NCBI GenBank assembly: GCA_037074765.1
Contig: JBAMDO010000567.1
Location: 62,001 to 126,000, forward strand
DNA from: Mansonella perstans
Lineage: Eukaryota; Nematoda; Chromadorea; Rhabditida; Onchocercidae
Direction of reading: 5' to 3'
DNA length: 64,000 nt
The notes beneath the pieces were generated by a model. It saw only the letters and a program-made list of their open reading frames with translations, did not search any database and was not told the DNA's origin. The translations under genes and the position numbers were made by a program. Position 1 is the first letter of the stretch. Each line of letters begins with the position of its first letter. Of this stretch, positions 1 to 13,873 are shown in pieces.

Positions 1-238
1 AATATCCCATCTCTAGCACTTCTTGATGCAGATAACAGAATTTGGTCGAATGTTGAAATTATTGTTAACAATTAAAATAGTTTCAATTTATTCAACTAAT
101 TAAGCAAAAATATGCAAGTATTCTTCAATAAAAAGTGACCAAACATCTGTTTGCTTACTATATTAATTAAAAATACGAAAAAGTTTTGATGTTGAGAAAA
201 AGTTTTATTACGAAAAAGCAAATTAAGAGATGAATTGC

Positions 239-537
239 TTAACTCTTAGTTTTAGATAAAAACTTTATATCATAAAAATATAAAAGTCGGTGGTCACTCG
301 GAGAAGTGACCTGTCGTCGCCTTTTATAATTTGGTTTCAAATACTGATAGAAGAAACTGCAAAGTTCTGTTCTTAGTCCCTTATGCAATTCCCAAAACTT
401 GCTAATCATGCAAGAGAGCATAAAAGACTTTTTTGCATATGAAATAAGTTTGCATACTGCAAGATTAGCTATATTTATTAGAGCTTTAGTTTTTACCGTG
501 GAAACTGATTCTTTTTTGAAAATTGGACAAAACTGGT
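239..537 (-). CDS. Possible terminal exon of an unrecognised gene
   Basis: A minus-strand open frame of about 100 codons runs from a TTTAG acceptor near 538 to a TAA at 239. The translation has mixed composition: a basic patch (KRRR) near the middle of its second half, several Cys, and a hydrophilic tail ending FLSKTKS. It does not look like pure AT-rich noise. I recognise no family and found no convincing upstream exon between 540 and 2500. It could be the last exon of a gene whose earlier exons I missed, or chance. Confidence 0.2.
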
Positions 538-562
538 CTAAAGATTTTTGACAATATACCAA

Positions 563-2557
563 AGTAGCAACAAAAATACATCCTTACCCAAAATGTTTGA
601 GTACAGTTTGAAAGAAATAATGCTTAGGATATAAAATAAAAATTACTTTGAGAAAATTACTTAAAAATTAGTTTTATATAATAAAAATTACTTAAAAACT
701 ACTTTGTAAACAAATTGCAAGGAAATAAAATTTTGTAAAATCAGTGGTAATTTCTGAAAAATTAGTGTTAAGAAAAATACGACAAAGCTATGTGTGGAAA
801 CAATCGAAAAACTTGTAATGTTGTCTAGAGAAGAAAAGTTGAAATTTTGCATTCTGCTAGCCTTAAATTTGTAATCAGAACTAGTGAGTTTTCATGAAAA
901 CTTAGACACTCCTTTTTCACTTTCTCATTTCGTTTATACATATGCAAAGCATTCTTCTCGTCAATTTTTGAGAGGCATCCTAAAAAAACAAAACTTTGTT
1001 AAACTTATTAGGATAACTAAGCGGAATTTTTCTCTTTACTTTCTTCTCGTTGTTTGAAATATTTTTTTCTTCTTTTGTAAGGAAATTTCTTCAGAACTCT
1101 ACTTGAAATTTTATTATCTTGGTATGAAAGTAATTGGTTCAGCACTTTTACCTCGGTCAACTTGGATCCAAGGAATTCTATGTATTGGACCGATAAAGCT
1201 CCTTAGGTGACATTTAAGCAGCTATCAAAAGACTTGCAACATCTTAATGATATTTTTAGTAAGGTCAATTAAATAATTTCCAATTCCATAGGCCATTTTA
1301 AGGTAATTCTTTCCAGAGATGATAATCAAAAATTAATCTAACACTTGCTTAAGTTATAGCAATTCTTTTTTTTTGGATGAAAAGTGTTGTACTGGATAAG
1401 TTTTAACAGAAAAGTTAGCCTTAACTTCAAGTAAGTATTTTTTCTTTCATTCAAATTTCTTCATAAGACGGTATTACATTTCAAAGGTGCGTATGAATCA
1501 TTGTTGATATTCATTCCTATTTCTTTTCTACTTCACTCTTCAAGAATGTCCTAAATTAGATTTGTAAGATTTGAAAGGTTATTGTAAGATTAAAAAATGA
1601 CCCAAATTGAAATTTAATAAGCAATAGATAAGTGTGAACAGTAATTGTTTCTCATCATTGTAATGCATATAATATCAGTGCTCAACAAAAATTGCTAAAC
1701 ATTTTAGGCACAAATTTTTTTTTTTTTTTTTTTCATTCAACAATTTTATTTTTGGATAAATAAACAAAAAATTGCTTGAATCTCTCAATATTTGTTATGC
1801 TATTTCAAAATAAAACATTTGCTTCAGTGCAGATGTTTTTGTTAACATACAATTCTCATATTTAAATTTAAAAAAAAAAAAAAAAAATTAGAGAAAATTT
1901 TTTGTTTTGCTAAATCAACAAATAGAATTGAACTTATCTATCGCTCTTGTTCCTATCTTTTTTTTCAATAATCAAAACAGGTGTCAAAAAATTTCCCTGT
2001 AATTATTATCATTTACATTTTTTTTTTTTTTTTTATGAAAAAACTTTTTGTTAATACAGCTGTCAACATTATCCTTAATAATTTCAATCAATAAGAGATA
2101 AATAATAAAAATAAGCAAATGCAAATATTTCAATGATTTTAAGAGAAATACCATAATGTACATACATCTAAATGTACTGTAATGTAGTGCAAGATAATCA
2201 TTATGCAAATTAAGATGAAAATACGTGTAACTGAAATAAATGCAGAAAAAGAAGGCGGAAACAAAGATGAATGGATGAGCAATGTTTTTAATCTCTTTTG
2301 GGTATAGGTTTTATTGGTATCAGATCAAATTAGTAGCTCTGATAGTAGTAATTAAATTGCATTTATGCTTATCAATCAGGAAATTTCATGCATTTAGTTC
2401 CATACCTATTTTAAGCTCAACCTGATACCTACTTGTCATTGACTCATTGACCTTTATTTATCGGGTATAATTATCGATGGCCGCATAACTTCACGAACAT
2501 TTTTGTTTTCAAATTTTTATTTATTAAATGTATTAATTTTTGTTAAACATTTTACAG
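563..2557. other. AT-rich stretch without a supported gene
   Basis: I see only short open frames, long poly-T and poly-A runs (near 1717, 1870 and 2020) and no splice-consistent coding exons. The right end holds a TTTTACAG acceptor at 2557, 24 bases before the start codon of the next gene. It probably receives a spliced leader. Confidence 0.5.
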
Positions 2558-2581
2558 TGGTTCATTCAACATCCAGATCAC

Positions 2582-5500
2582 ATGGTTTTGTATCTCACAA
2601 AATGGCCAGTATCGGTGGGAGCTAAATTTCATTTTTTTAAAACTCTCTCTTCAAATTTAGAAAATAAGAAGCAATATCGATAATTTAAATTTATTTCAAG
2701 ATAAATGTGGAGAACGATAAAGTGTTGTTACTGGCGGATAATTTGCATCAAGGTTTCGTTGAGTTGTACAACGATGGTAAAATAAGCTTGATGCGAATAT
2801 TTTATTTGGAGCATGGCGAAGAACATCTGAAAAGGGTTGCTTTTCTTCTTTTCGTGTTATCGCTTCAATAGTATTTTAGTTCATTCATTCAGGATTTATA
2901 TTGATATCAACAAAGTTGATATATTTAAACACGATAGAATCCAAATGTGATAGAATCCAAATGTGATAGAATTCAAAATGTGATAGAATCCAAATGTGAT
3001 AGAATCCAAATGTGTTGTCACGTAGAAGAAAATGACTATGCCGATATTGGGTACTTTCTAAAGCAAGTTGTGTTGATCAGTTAGAAGTTCAGAGCAAGCG
3101 TTCAATTCATAATTACTAACAAAATTTGATTTGATCATGTTAAAATTGAGTACGAATTCAGGAATGCACACAAATAAGTGATCTAGAACGAATGGAAGAT
3201 TGCAGTGCTTTGACATTTCGGATTTGTAGACTTAAATCAGATACTGATTGCAATGAGTATGTGCTGATAAAGCCTGAAAGATCTAAAGATTGCCACTCGA
3301 TTTATTACGCCTTTCGTTATCTTCAGAAGAAGCAAATAGGTTAGCTTTTGAAAAATTCAAACATTAAAGTTATGATAATGTTTATGTATTTTTATTTATC
3401 TGAAATCCTATTTCATTTGAAAATGAAAATATTATTGAGATTCTTTGCAATTAAATTCAATTTTGAACATGATATTGATAAATCATTATTTTGTGTCACT
3501 TCTCAATAAATTAATCCTTTGTAATTCTTCTTTTTTCATTTTTTGATAACACAAAATCGGCAGTTCTGCAACGATCAGTAGTTCAAAAACAGACATTGGT
3601 TAAGCAGTTGTCAACATTTCAACAGATAAGTGTGACACAACCAGCTTATGTTGCCAGGTATGCTTTTCTCCATTTGTACTGTTACTGTAATATTCATAAA
3701 AATTAATAAAATTGGGGGAGCCCATACCTACTAAAATAAGATCATACTTTTTTTTACATAGTAACCCTCTAAAAAAAAATAACAGTTTTTGAATTTTTGT
3801 CACAATGTTTGTAAAATTGCAAAAAAAAAGTGGCTGTTCGTCACAATTATTATTGTTTTCAAAATCTTTTTATAAAACTTCTATTTTGATCATATTGCTA
3901 TAATTTGCTTAGAGCATGTTATGGTAAATGATAAACTTTATAATAGTTCACGTTATTATTCTTTATAGTGATTTGGTAAAGTGGAAAAATGGCAAAAAGA
4001 TTATCAAGCAACGTGTGAAAAAGTGGTGTCAGAAAAGAAAACAAATCACTTCTACTGACATTTATCTATTATCTCCTAGCAAAAGACCTATTAGTGAAGC
4101 TATAAAAGAGGCTAATGGTTTTTTGTTAGATGTTCCTGCTAAAGAACACTTTGATGAAACTTTAAAAGAAGAAGATAAAATATTGAAAATAAACAGTATA
4201 ATTACAAAAATCAATAATCCGGAAAAGAAAATTACCAATTTGGACGATGCTTCTTTGTGCACCCATAACAGACAGTCTACACCTGATCTGTCAATAAGTT
4301 TCGAGCGATTTTCGGCAGGAACGGATGCAATTTCACCAAAAGGGTAATGGTTGAAACAGTTATGCAATGTGTAAATGCTGATTACTTATATAACAGAACA
4401 GGTCACATTGAGAATAGGAATTATTTAACGGATAATAAGCGAATTAGGATTGAGAAGTGAAATTTTAATACGTGAATGAAAATTCCGTCATACTTGAAGT
4501 AGATCAGATGATTCCAAAGTAAGATCATGTATTTGAAATATCACCGTCCGATTGTTGCACTATGAAGGAATTTCAACAATACTTGTGGAGGAGAACGTAA
4601 AGTAGGCTTTGTCATTTAGCTGTTTTACACTTATTATCTTCCAATAAATTTCCTTCTAGGTTCGTGAATCTTGGAAACTCATGTTATATGAATGCCGTAT
4701 TACAAGGATTGTTTCACATTGAGGCATTTGAAAATTTGTTGAATGCTGTGCCAGAATTATCACAAGGCACCATCCTGAGGTTGTTTTTTTTTAACTACTA
4801 TTTACCTATTTTATAAAATTATCTTGATTTTTTATCAGGAGGTGATGATAAATGTAGCTGTGCAATGTAGGACACTGCTACGAATCATGCAGTCCAAAGA
4901 GCTAGCCAAAAGCTATGTTAGTTGAAGCTGCTTGACTTTAAAGGCTTTTTTAGAGTGTCGATATGTTGTGCTTTTGGTGATACTTTGATAAAGGAATGAA
5001 CACGTTTCTGATGTGGTTTTTTTTTTTCAGCGCTTTAAAATCACTTCGCAAACATTACCAAAAAGCTACCAATGCAAACAAGCGGTATTTACTGGAAAAT
5101 GTTTTTAAATCTCTTAACGAAAAGCGATTCGAAATGAGTGAACAGGAGGCAGCGTATTCGATTTTTGATTTTTCATATTCAAATGATGATTCTTTGCACA
5201 GTAGGTTCGGGTGAATTCGAAGAAGAGGGTAGTGAAAGAAAGGGTCACTTTTCTGGTATTAGATAGGTTATGGCGCTTGACCTTACAACAATGCTTACAG
5301 GATGCGCAGGAGTTTTTAACTATTATATTGGAAAAAATTGATTCCGAGCTAGAATCACTTGCAAACAATACAAATGGCCAAAAAAAAAATCTATCCGAAT
5401 CAGTCGCGTCTCTTTCGTCAATTTTTGGTTTCGAATTAAAACATGAAATTGCTTGTAATAAGTTAGTTTCTACTTGTATAATATTTACTTTTAGGATGTG

Positions 5501-8500
5501 AGTAAGCATAAGAGTAGGTGCGTAAGTGCGATAAGAGTAGGTGCGAGTAAATTTCTTGGAAAAGTCTATCCATGGTATGATGGTGATCTTGAAGTGATAA
5601 CCAATTTTGCTTCGTTCTTCTTTCGAATTCCATCGCTCTATACATCAAAATCTGATAGGAAATGATGAAACTTGAAATATAAAGTCTTATCTTATGCTAC
5701 TTAGTTGATGAGCATTGAAATTAACATTCACAGTGAGGTAGTGAAAAATTACGAGTGCCTTTTTAAAGATATAAGTTGAACTTTCTGAGTTATGTTGAGT
5801 TGTGTAATAGATTTCATAGCCATTAAAAATTTATTTCAGATTCCTTGTCAGACTCTTTTTTTAAATAAATCAGCTTTAAAATGATTTTAAATATATGATC
5901 ATTTCCTCCCTTTAAATTTTATCAACCTTACCAAACTCCTCTTTTAAAATTGTTTTCATAACTTGATTGAAAAACATTGATTATAGGATGATAATGCTAT
6001 AATTCTTGCAGATGTAGTACCGAACAAGTGCTGTATGAAAAAGGAGTTTTTCTGCCGGTACAAATCATGTATGAAGTGCAAGTTTTGTTGCTTTCTTTCA
6101 CTTATCTTCTTTCAAATCCTTTCATATTGAGAATCTTACTGCGAAGTTTTTGGGTTCAAGTGATAACACAAATCTTTTTCAATGAATTTTTGCAGGAGCA
6201 GTGGCTCACCTTCATTGCAAATGTTGCTGGAAAATTACTTAAAAAATGAAGTGGTGGAACATGCCTGCCCTCAATGCAGTGAAAAATACGCCACTATGAG
6301 TCATGAATTTCGAACTTTTTCAAAGTAAGTTGCTTGATTAAAATTTTTTACCAACACTGAGTGCTCAAAGCACAGTCCTCTCAATTTGGCATCTTGCTGT
6401 GGAAGTGTCTTGATTCTTTTTGGCATCTTGCTGTGGAAGTACCAGTGATTCAGTGCAAAATTGTTGCTCTTCAAGACGTAACAATTGCGGTTCAAGCTCA
6501 TTTATTACAGCCACACATTGTCTGATCTGGTTTATGAGGTTAAATCTAAAGGTTCGTTGGCTTCCAAGTGCCGAAACTTAAAATGGTCATTTTCTTTGAA
6601 CTGCAGAATTTGCTACTGCATTGTGTCTCTTTGTTTGTTAAACATGTTAAAGATATCACATTTTAGGTGTTTGATCATCTTTCTGAAGCGTTATGATTTC
6701 AAACAATCAACATCAAGAGGGAGACAAAGAAAGCTGAAAGATGCAGTGAAGCTTTCAATGTGCATTCGTTTACTTTCTTACAACGGAAAAAATTCTCAGC
6801 CCAAAAATTGTTTTAGCAGCCTTCTTCCTATCAATAGTGATGATCAAGTGTCTTTTGTTTTGGAAACACCTCCGCACAATTTAGCTTTAAGCGATTCAAT
6901 TAATTCAGGAAATGTAAGTCTGTGCTAAATTCAGAATTTTTGGTGTAATTCTACTGTTAATTTGAATGTTTTCTACTAAATGAAATCATTTTGCAATATT
7001 GCAATTTCGTTGGAAATGTATTATAATTCGAAAAATTTCTTGACGTAATAGGTTTTTCTGATTGTGAGAGATTAGTAAAATTATTAATCTGCGAAACAAA
7101 GTTTTGTGACGGAACCAATTGAAACACTTTAAAAATTTATATTAATATCTTTTTAAGGGATATATTGAACTAGGTGCTCAAAAAAATGTATCAGAAACAA
7201 TTCAGAAAATTGAAGATTACGATAGTGAAAACTTTGAGAAAAAAATAGGACAGCACATGAAATCCTTAGCAATTGCAAATATTTCCGATGTTGAGGAGGT
7301 TTTTTCTTTGCATTTTTTGTAATAATTTTTCTTGACCCACATTTGCTCTTCCTTTCAAAGATTAGATTATGAAAGATTATCTTAATTTATTAAAATTATC
7401 AGTTTGCACAATCCACATAATTCTTCTCTTCTTCTGACCTGATTTTTCACTTTTCCAGAGACTGAACTATTTGACATTATTCTGCTTACCGCGACCTGAT
7501 TTTTGTGAGCGCAGTTGTGCCGAATTAAATATTCGCTACCGTTTTTCAGCAGTTCGGTGCATATTTTGAGATGTTTTGAATAGTTTCTTAAAATTTCTAA
7601 CAAAAGTCAACTGATCACGATTTTAAAATAGTTACTGATTAAGCAAGATGGCCACTTAAAATTATTTTGCAGGCAAAAGCCGAAACCTCTTTTTTGTAAA
7701 AGTGTGCCTTCAAATATTGCATATATTGTAGCTGATGGAAACTGTTTCTTTCGCTCTATAGCGTTTTATTTATCGGGTAGTGACGAAGAACACTCAGTCG
7801 TCAGAAGAAATGTAATTGACATTCTTTTCTGTTTAAATAATACACGTAAATTATCAATGATCTAGTCACTGCAATTTAAGGTAGTGAAATTTGAAGAGAA
7901 GTATGACGATCAGCTTCGCGAATTGAATCACTTTTCGTTAGCTGATTGGAAGAAACATATCAAAAAAATGACAAATGACGGCGAATGGGCGACAGAAATC
8001 GAAATTCTTGCTCTTGCATCTTTGTTAGATGCTGAAATTTGGACATTTTTCAAAGGCAATTGGCTTCGATATAGGCCATTGTATACGGTTGGAAAAGATG
8101 GCAAATCTCATAGTAATTTCCCTTTTTCTGCTGTTATTTTCATAAAAGCTTTCACAAATGTTAAATCTATTAGATATCTTTGCTCAATAAACATATTTTT
8201 TTCAAAAAATGATTCTTTAATAAAATTTTATTGTTGGATACCATCTCACAAATTCATAGCACATAATAAAATGATCTCATCATAAGAACTTAAAGGCTAG
8301 CTAGTTTAGTTAAGGTTATATTCGTTGTTGTCAAAATCAATTCGAAATGTTTCTCAGAATTTTTCAACTTTTTATTTCTTTTATTTCTACAGAGTTGCCG
8401 ATTCAAAATTATGATGATAGCGGAAAGGATACCATTTTTCTTATTAATGAAAATTTTCATTACAAACCAATTCTTGACATCATTTCGGTATGTTAGCTGA

Positions 8501-9207
8501 TAACTTAATACTAATGCTGCTATTCATTTTTATGAAATTTTACTTTCCATACTTTTTTCCTATTTAATAATTTTAAAGAAAGCTTCATCGATCTATCTAT
8601 ATGAATTCCTATTCAGTGTATTTCATTTCTAAAAATATATTACGTAAGCCTTTTATAGAATGGCTCGCTATGTGATTACCATCTTGCCGCAGTAATCAGT
8701 CATAAAGGGATTGGTCCAAGTAATGGTAAATATTCACGTGATAATTGTTGACAGTTTCTGGCTTAAGAAATACAACAACTTATATGACGCTTTTTGAGAT
8801 AGAAGAATTTGTGATATGCCGAAAATTCCCTTAAATTTATAATTGATTTTGAAATTAATCATTTAAATCTTATTGAACAATATACTGGCTTTTACATATA
8901 CATACATATATAGACAACATTATATATGTATATATAGCCATTCAGGACATTACGTATGTGATGTCAGAGATTTAAACAAAAATATTTGGATGCATTTCGA
9001 TGATAGTCAAGTTGAAGAACGAACGGAAACAGAAGTTATTTCTGAATGCATCAAGGATGGCTATATATTTTTTTATGTCGCGGGTAATTTTTTTCCAAAT
9101 TCCTTTTTTTTTCTATTAAAATCTTTTCAAAATTTCAAGTATATTTTTTATCTTTAAAATCTTTTCATATTGCCTCCATCCTAATAGCCAAAATTTCAGA
9201 AAATTGA
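2582..9207 (+). CDS. USP37-like deubiquitinase with an OTU domain inserted in the USP fold
   Basis: Predicted ubiquitin-removing cysteine protease with two catalytic domains. Exons I place: 2582-2614, 2701-2835, 3162-3339, 3564-3657, 3969-4343, 4660-4779, 4871-4916, 5032-5148, 5301-5461, 6012-6068, 6196-6324, 6667-6913, 7158-7298, 7680-7811, 7881-8112, 8393-8487, 8659-8725, 8946-9083, 9188-9207 (about 840 residues). The N-terminus resembles the PH-like domain of USP37 (starts MVLYLTKW). The USP Cys box is GNSCYMNAVLQ. Two CxxC zinc pairs (CNKC, CPQC) and IIFLKRY follow. Next comes an OTU domain with VADGNCFFRSIA (catalytic Cys) and NENFHY (catalytic His). The USP His box NGHYVCDV and WMHFDDS close the fold. 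Both catalytic centres look intact. Start: an in-frame ATG 24 bases after an acceptor with no upstream exon. Two junctions (4916/5032 and 5148/5301) need non-standard splicing or local correction. From memory, C. elegans has a gene class (duo) described with USP and OTU domains. Confidence 0.85.
2933..3013. repeat. Five-copy 16-17 bp tandem repeat in an intron
   Basis: The unit GATAGAATCCAAATGT starts at 2933, 2949, 2965, 2982 and 2998. The third copy carries one extra base and a C-to-T change. It lies inside the second intron of the USP/OTU gene and does not disturb splice signals. Confidence 0.9.
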
Positions 9208-9798
9208 GTATAAGATCCAGCGAAAAAGTCGATTTTATTGCAAAATAGTCTGTAAGTGATGATTTAAATGATGTTGATGTTCTTTGCATATGCGCTTACT
9301 GATTTATTTATGTTAAATAATGGTAAATAGAAAATTTAAAATCAGTTTACTCAATGAATACAAAGGCGATATATGATAAAGGAACTTAAAAGTTTAGCTC
9401 AGTAACTGTTCTGCTTAGAATTAACAAATCCTACATATAATATGTTTGGATGATACTGATTGTTTATATAAATAATGTTTTGGATACTACCATATAATTT
9501 TACATCGAATGATTGTAAATCTATTAAAATAATAGTTCTTTGTCATTTGAAATTAGGTGATGGCAGGCTTTTTCCTGTGTTTAAAGCAAATTTCCAGTAA
9601 TGCAATAACTGTGCCTATAATTTTTTTTTACCAAAGTGACTTATTGGTATCAATGCCTTCATTTCATTGATTTATATGACAGTTGGTACGTATTATTTCT
9701 GGCTGTCAATAAAGAATATAACCTTGTTGATCTTACTCTCATATTTATTGTGAATCTTACTTAACAACTGAAATCATCATTACAACAGGTAACATTTT

Positions 9799-10033
9799 TA
9801 TTTGGCGTTTGCTACAATTATTGCTAAGATGGTAAGTAACTTACTTATTTGGCGTTTGCTCGTATTATTGCTAAGATGGTAAGTAACTTACTTATTTGGC
9901 GTTTGCTCGTATTATTGCTAAGATGGTAAGTAACTTACTTATTTGGCGTTTGCTCGTATTATTGCTAAGATGGTAAGTAACTTACTTATTTGGCGTTTGC
10001 TCGTATTATTGTTAAGATGGTAAGTAACTTACT
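9799..10033. repeat. Five tandem copies of a 47-bp unit
   Basis: The core TTTGGCGTTTGCTCGTATTA recurs with GGCG at 9804, 9851, 9898, 9945 and 9992, an exact 47-bp period. The first copy differs at a few bases (GCTACAATTA) and the last by one (GTTAAG for GCTAAG). Every unit contains ATGGTAAGTAAC, which matches a splice donor. The near-identity of the middle copies suggests recent expansion. Confidence 0.95.
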
Positions 10034-10188
10034 TATTCTGACTTGAACTAAATCAGAAGACTATTATTATTTCAAGTAATCACTGATAGGATAAACAATT
10101 ATTTGTATTTTATAGTGAACTCATACTTTCGCTTCCAAACAACATCAACTACACAATCTTTCCCAGCTTTTGGGATGTGAAATAACTT

Positions 10189-10213
10189 GGCGACAATTGC
10201 AAACATTGTCGCC
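10189..10213. repeat. Perfect 9-bp inverted repeat
   Basis: GGCGACAAT and its exact reverse complement ATTGTCGCC flank a 7-base loop, TGCAAAC. It is GC-richer than its surroundings. It could be a hairpin in RNA or a palindromic protein site. There is no further evidence of function. Confidence 0.6.
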
Positions 10214-10434
10214 CACAGAATTTAGCGAACCATCTCCGAACCCGTGGCGTAGCAAACGGTTTCTGAACCCGTCTCGTCAACCTGTAGTAATGATAGAAAA
10301 AGAAGACAGGTAGTAAGTGTTGTTTATAAGATGTCTCCTAGTATAAATTTAGAATGAATGGATGTTTTCTTATTTAGTGAAAGAATTAAGATAATAATTG
10401 GGACGAAATAGGAAGGTTTCAATGATTTCCTGTG

Positions 10435-10481
10435 TAACCTGAAATAGAAATTAATTATCTAACCTGAAATAGAAATTAATT
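10435..10481. repeat. Two-copy 22-bp direct repeat
   Basis: The 22-mer starting TAACCTGAAATAGAAATTAA occurs at 10435 and 10460 (25-bp period), upstream of asna-1. Both copies are identical. Confidence 0.9.
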
Positions 10482-10703
10482 GAAAAAGATTAATGAATAT
10501 GAACATTTGTTATTTTGAACATTAACTTTACATATGAAATTAATTATAAGTTAGAATAGAATGCTTTGTGATCCAAAATTAAAATACAGCGATGATTTCA
10601 TCTACAAAAATATTGTAACACTCAGTGAGTTAATGGAATTTAATTCAATCATTGAGAAAATGAAATGAACTTTTAATGTTCGTTCAGGACACTTTAGAGG
10701 CTA

Positions 10704-13567
<2,864 letters not shown>

Positions 13568-13747
13568 CGTTGTTATAAATTGGTCTAGTTTATTTATTCC
13601 TGTCCTTATTAACTAACCTTGAATTTATATGGACTGCCATGATAAGACCCCATTGTTTTGTTCAAAGTTTCTACTTCAAAGTTGGTGAGATTTTTTTAGG
13701 AAAATAGTTTTTTCAATAGTTTAAGCAATTTCTAAAGATTTATTCTG

Positions 13748-13778
13748 ATATATTATATATATTATATATATATATATA
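13748..13778. repeat. TA-rich microsatellite
   Basis: A run of TATATA/TTATATAT between the 3' ends of asna-1 and the collagen gene, about 180 bp after the asna-1 stop. Confidence 0.8.
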
Positions 13779-13873
13779 CACTTTAATTTTTATTGTTGTT
13801 TAAAGTTTCCGCATTTGAAAGAATTGGACGTCTTCATCTTTCAAAAATGGACATTATCATATTTCAAAATTTC

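Larger units (their letters stand above)
9208..10703. other. Spacer between the USP/OTU gene and asna-1
   Basis: No coding exon is supported. It holds a 47-bp tandem repeat, a perfect 9-bp inverted repeat and a short direct repeat, each listed separately. Both flanking genes are on the plus strand. The 1.5 kb gap is long for a nematode operon, and asna-1 has its own apparent trans-splice acceptor at 10686. Confidence 0.5.

Noticed and set aside
1130..1215. Plus-strand stretch with YWTDKAP, loosely like a retroelement RNase H motif
   Set aside because: Too short and isolated; no other pol motifs or terminal repeats nearby.
4062..4367. Minus-strand 101-codon frame with a hydrophobic stretch
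   Set aside because: Lies opposite a well-supported exon of the USP/OTU gene that continues in phase into the USP Cys box.
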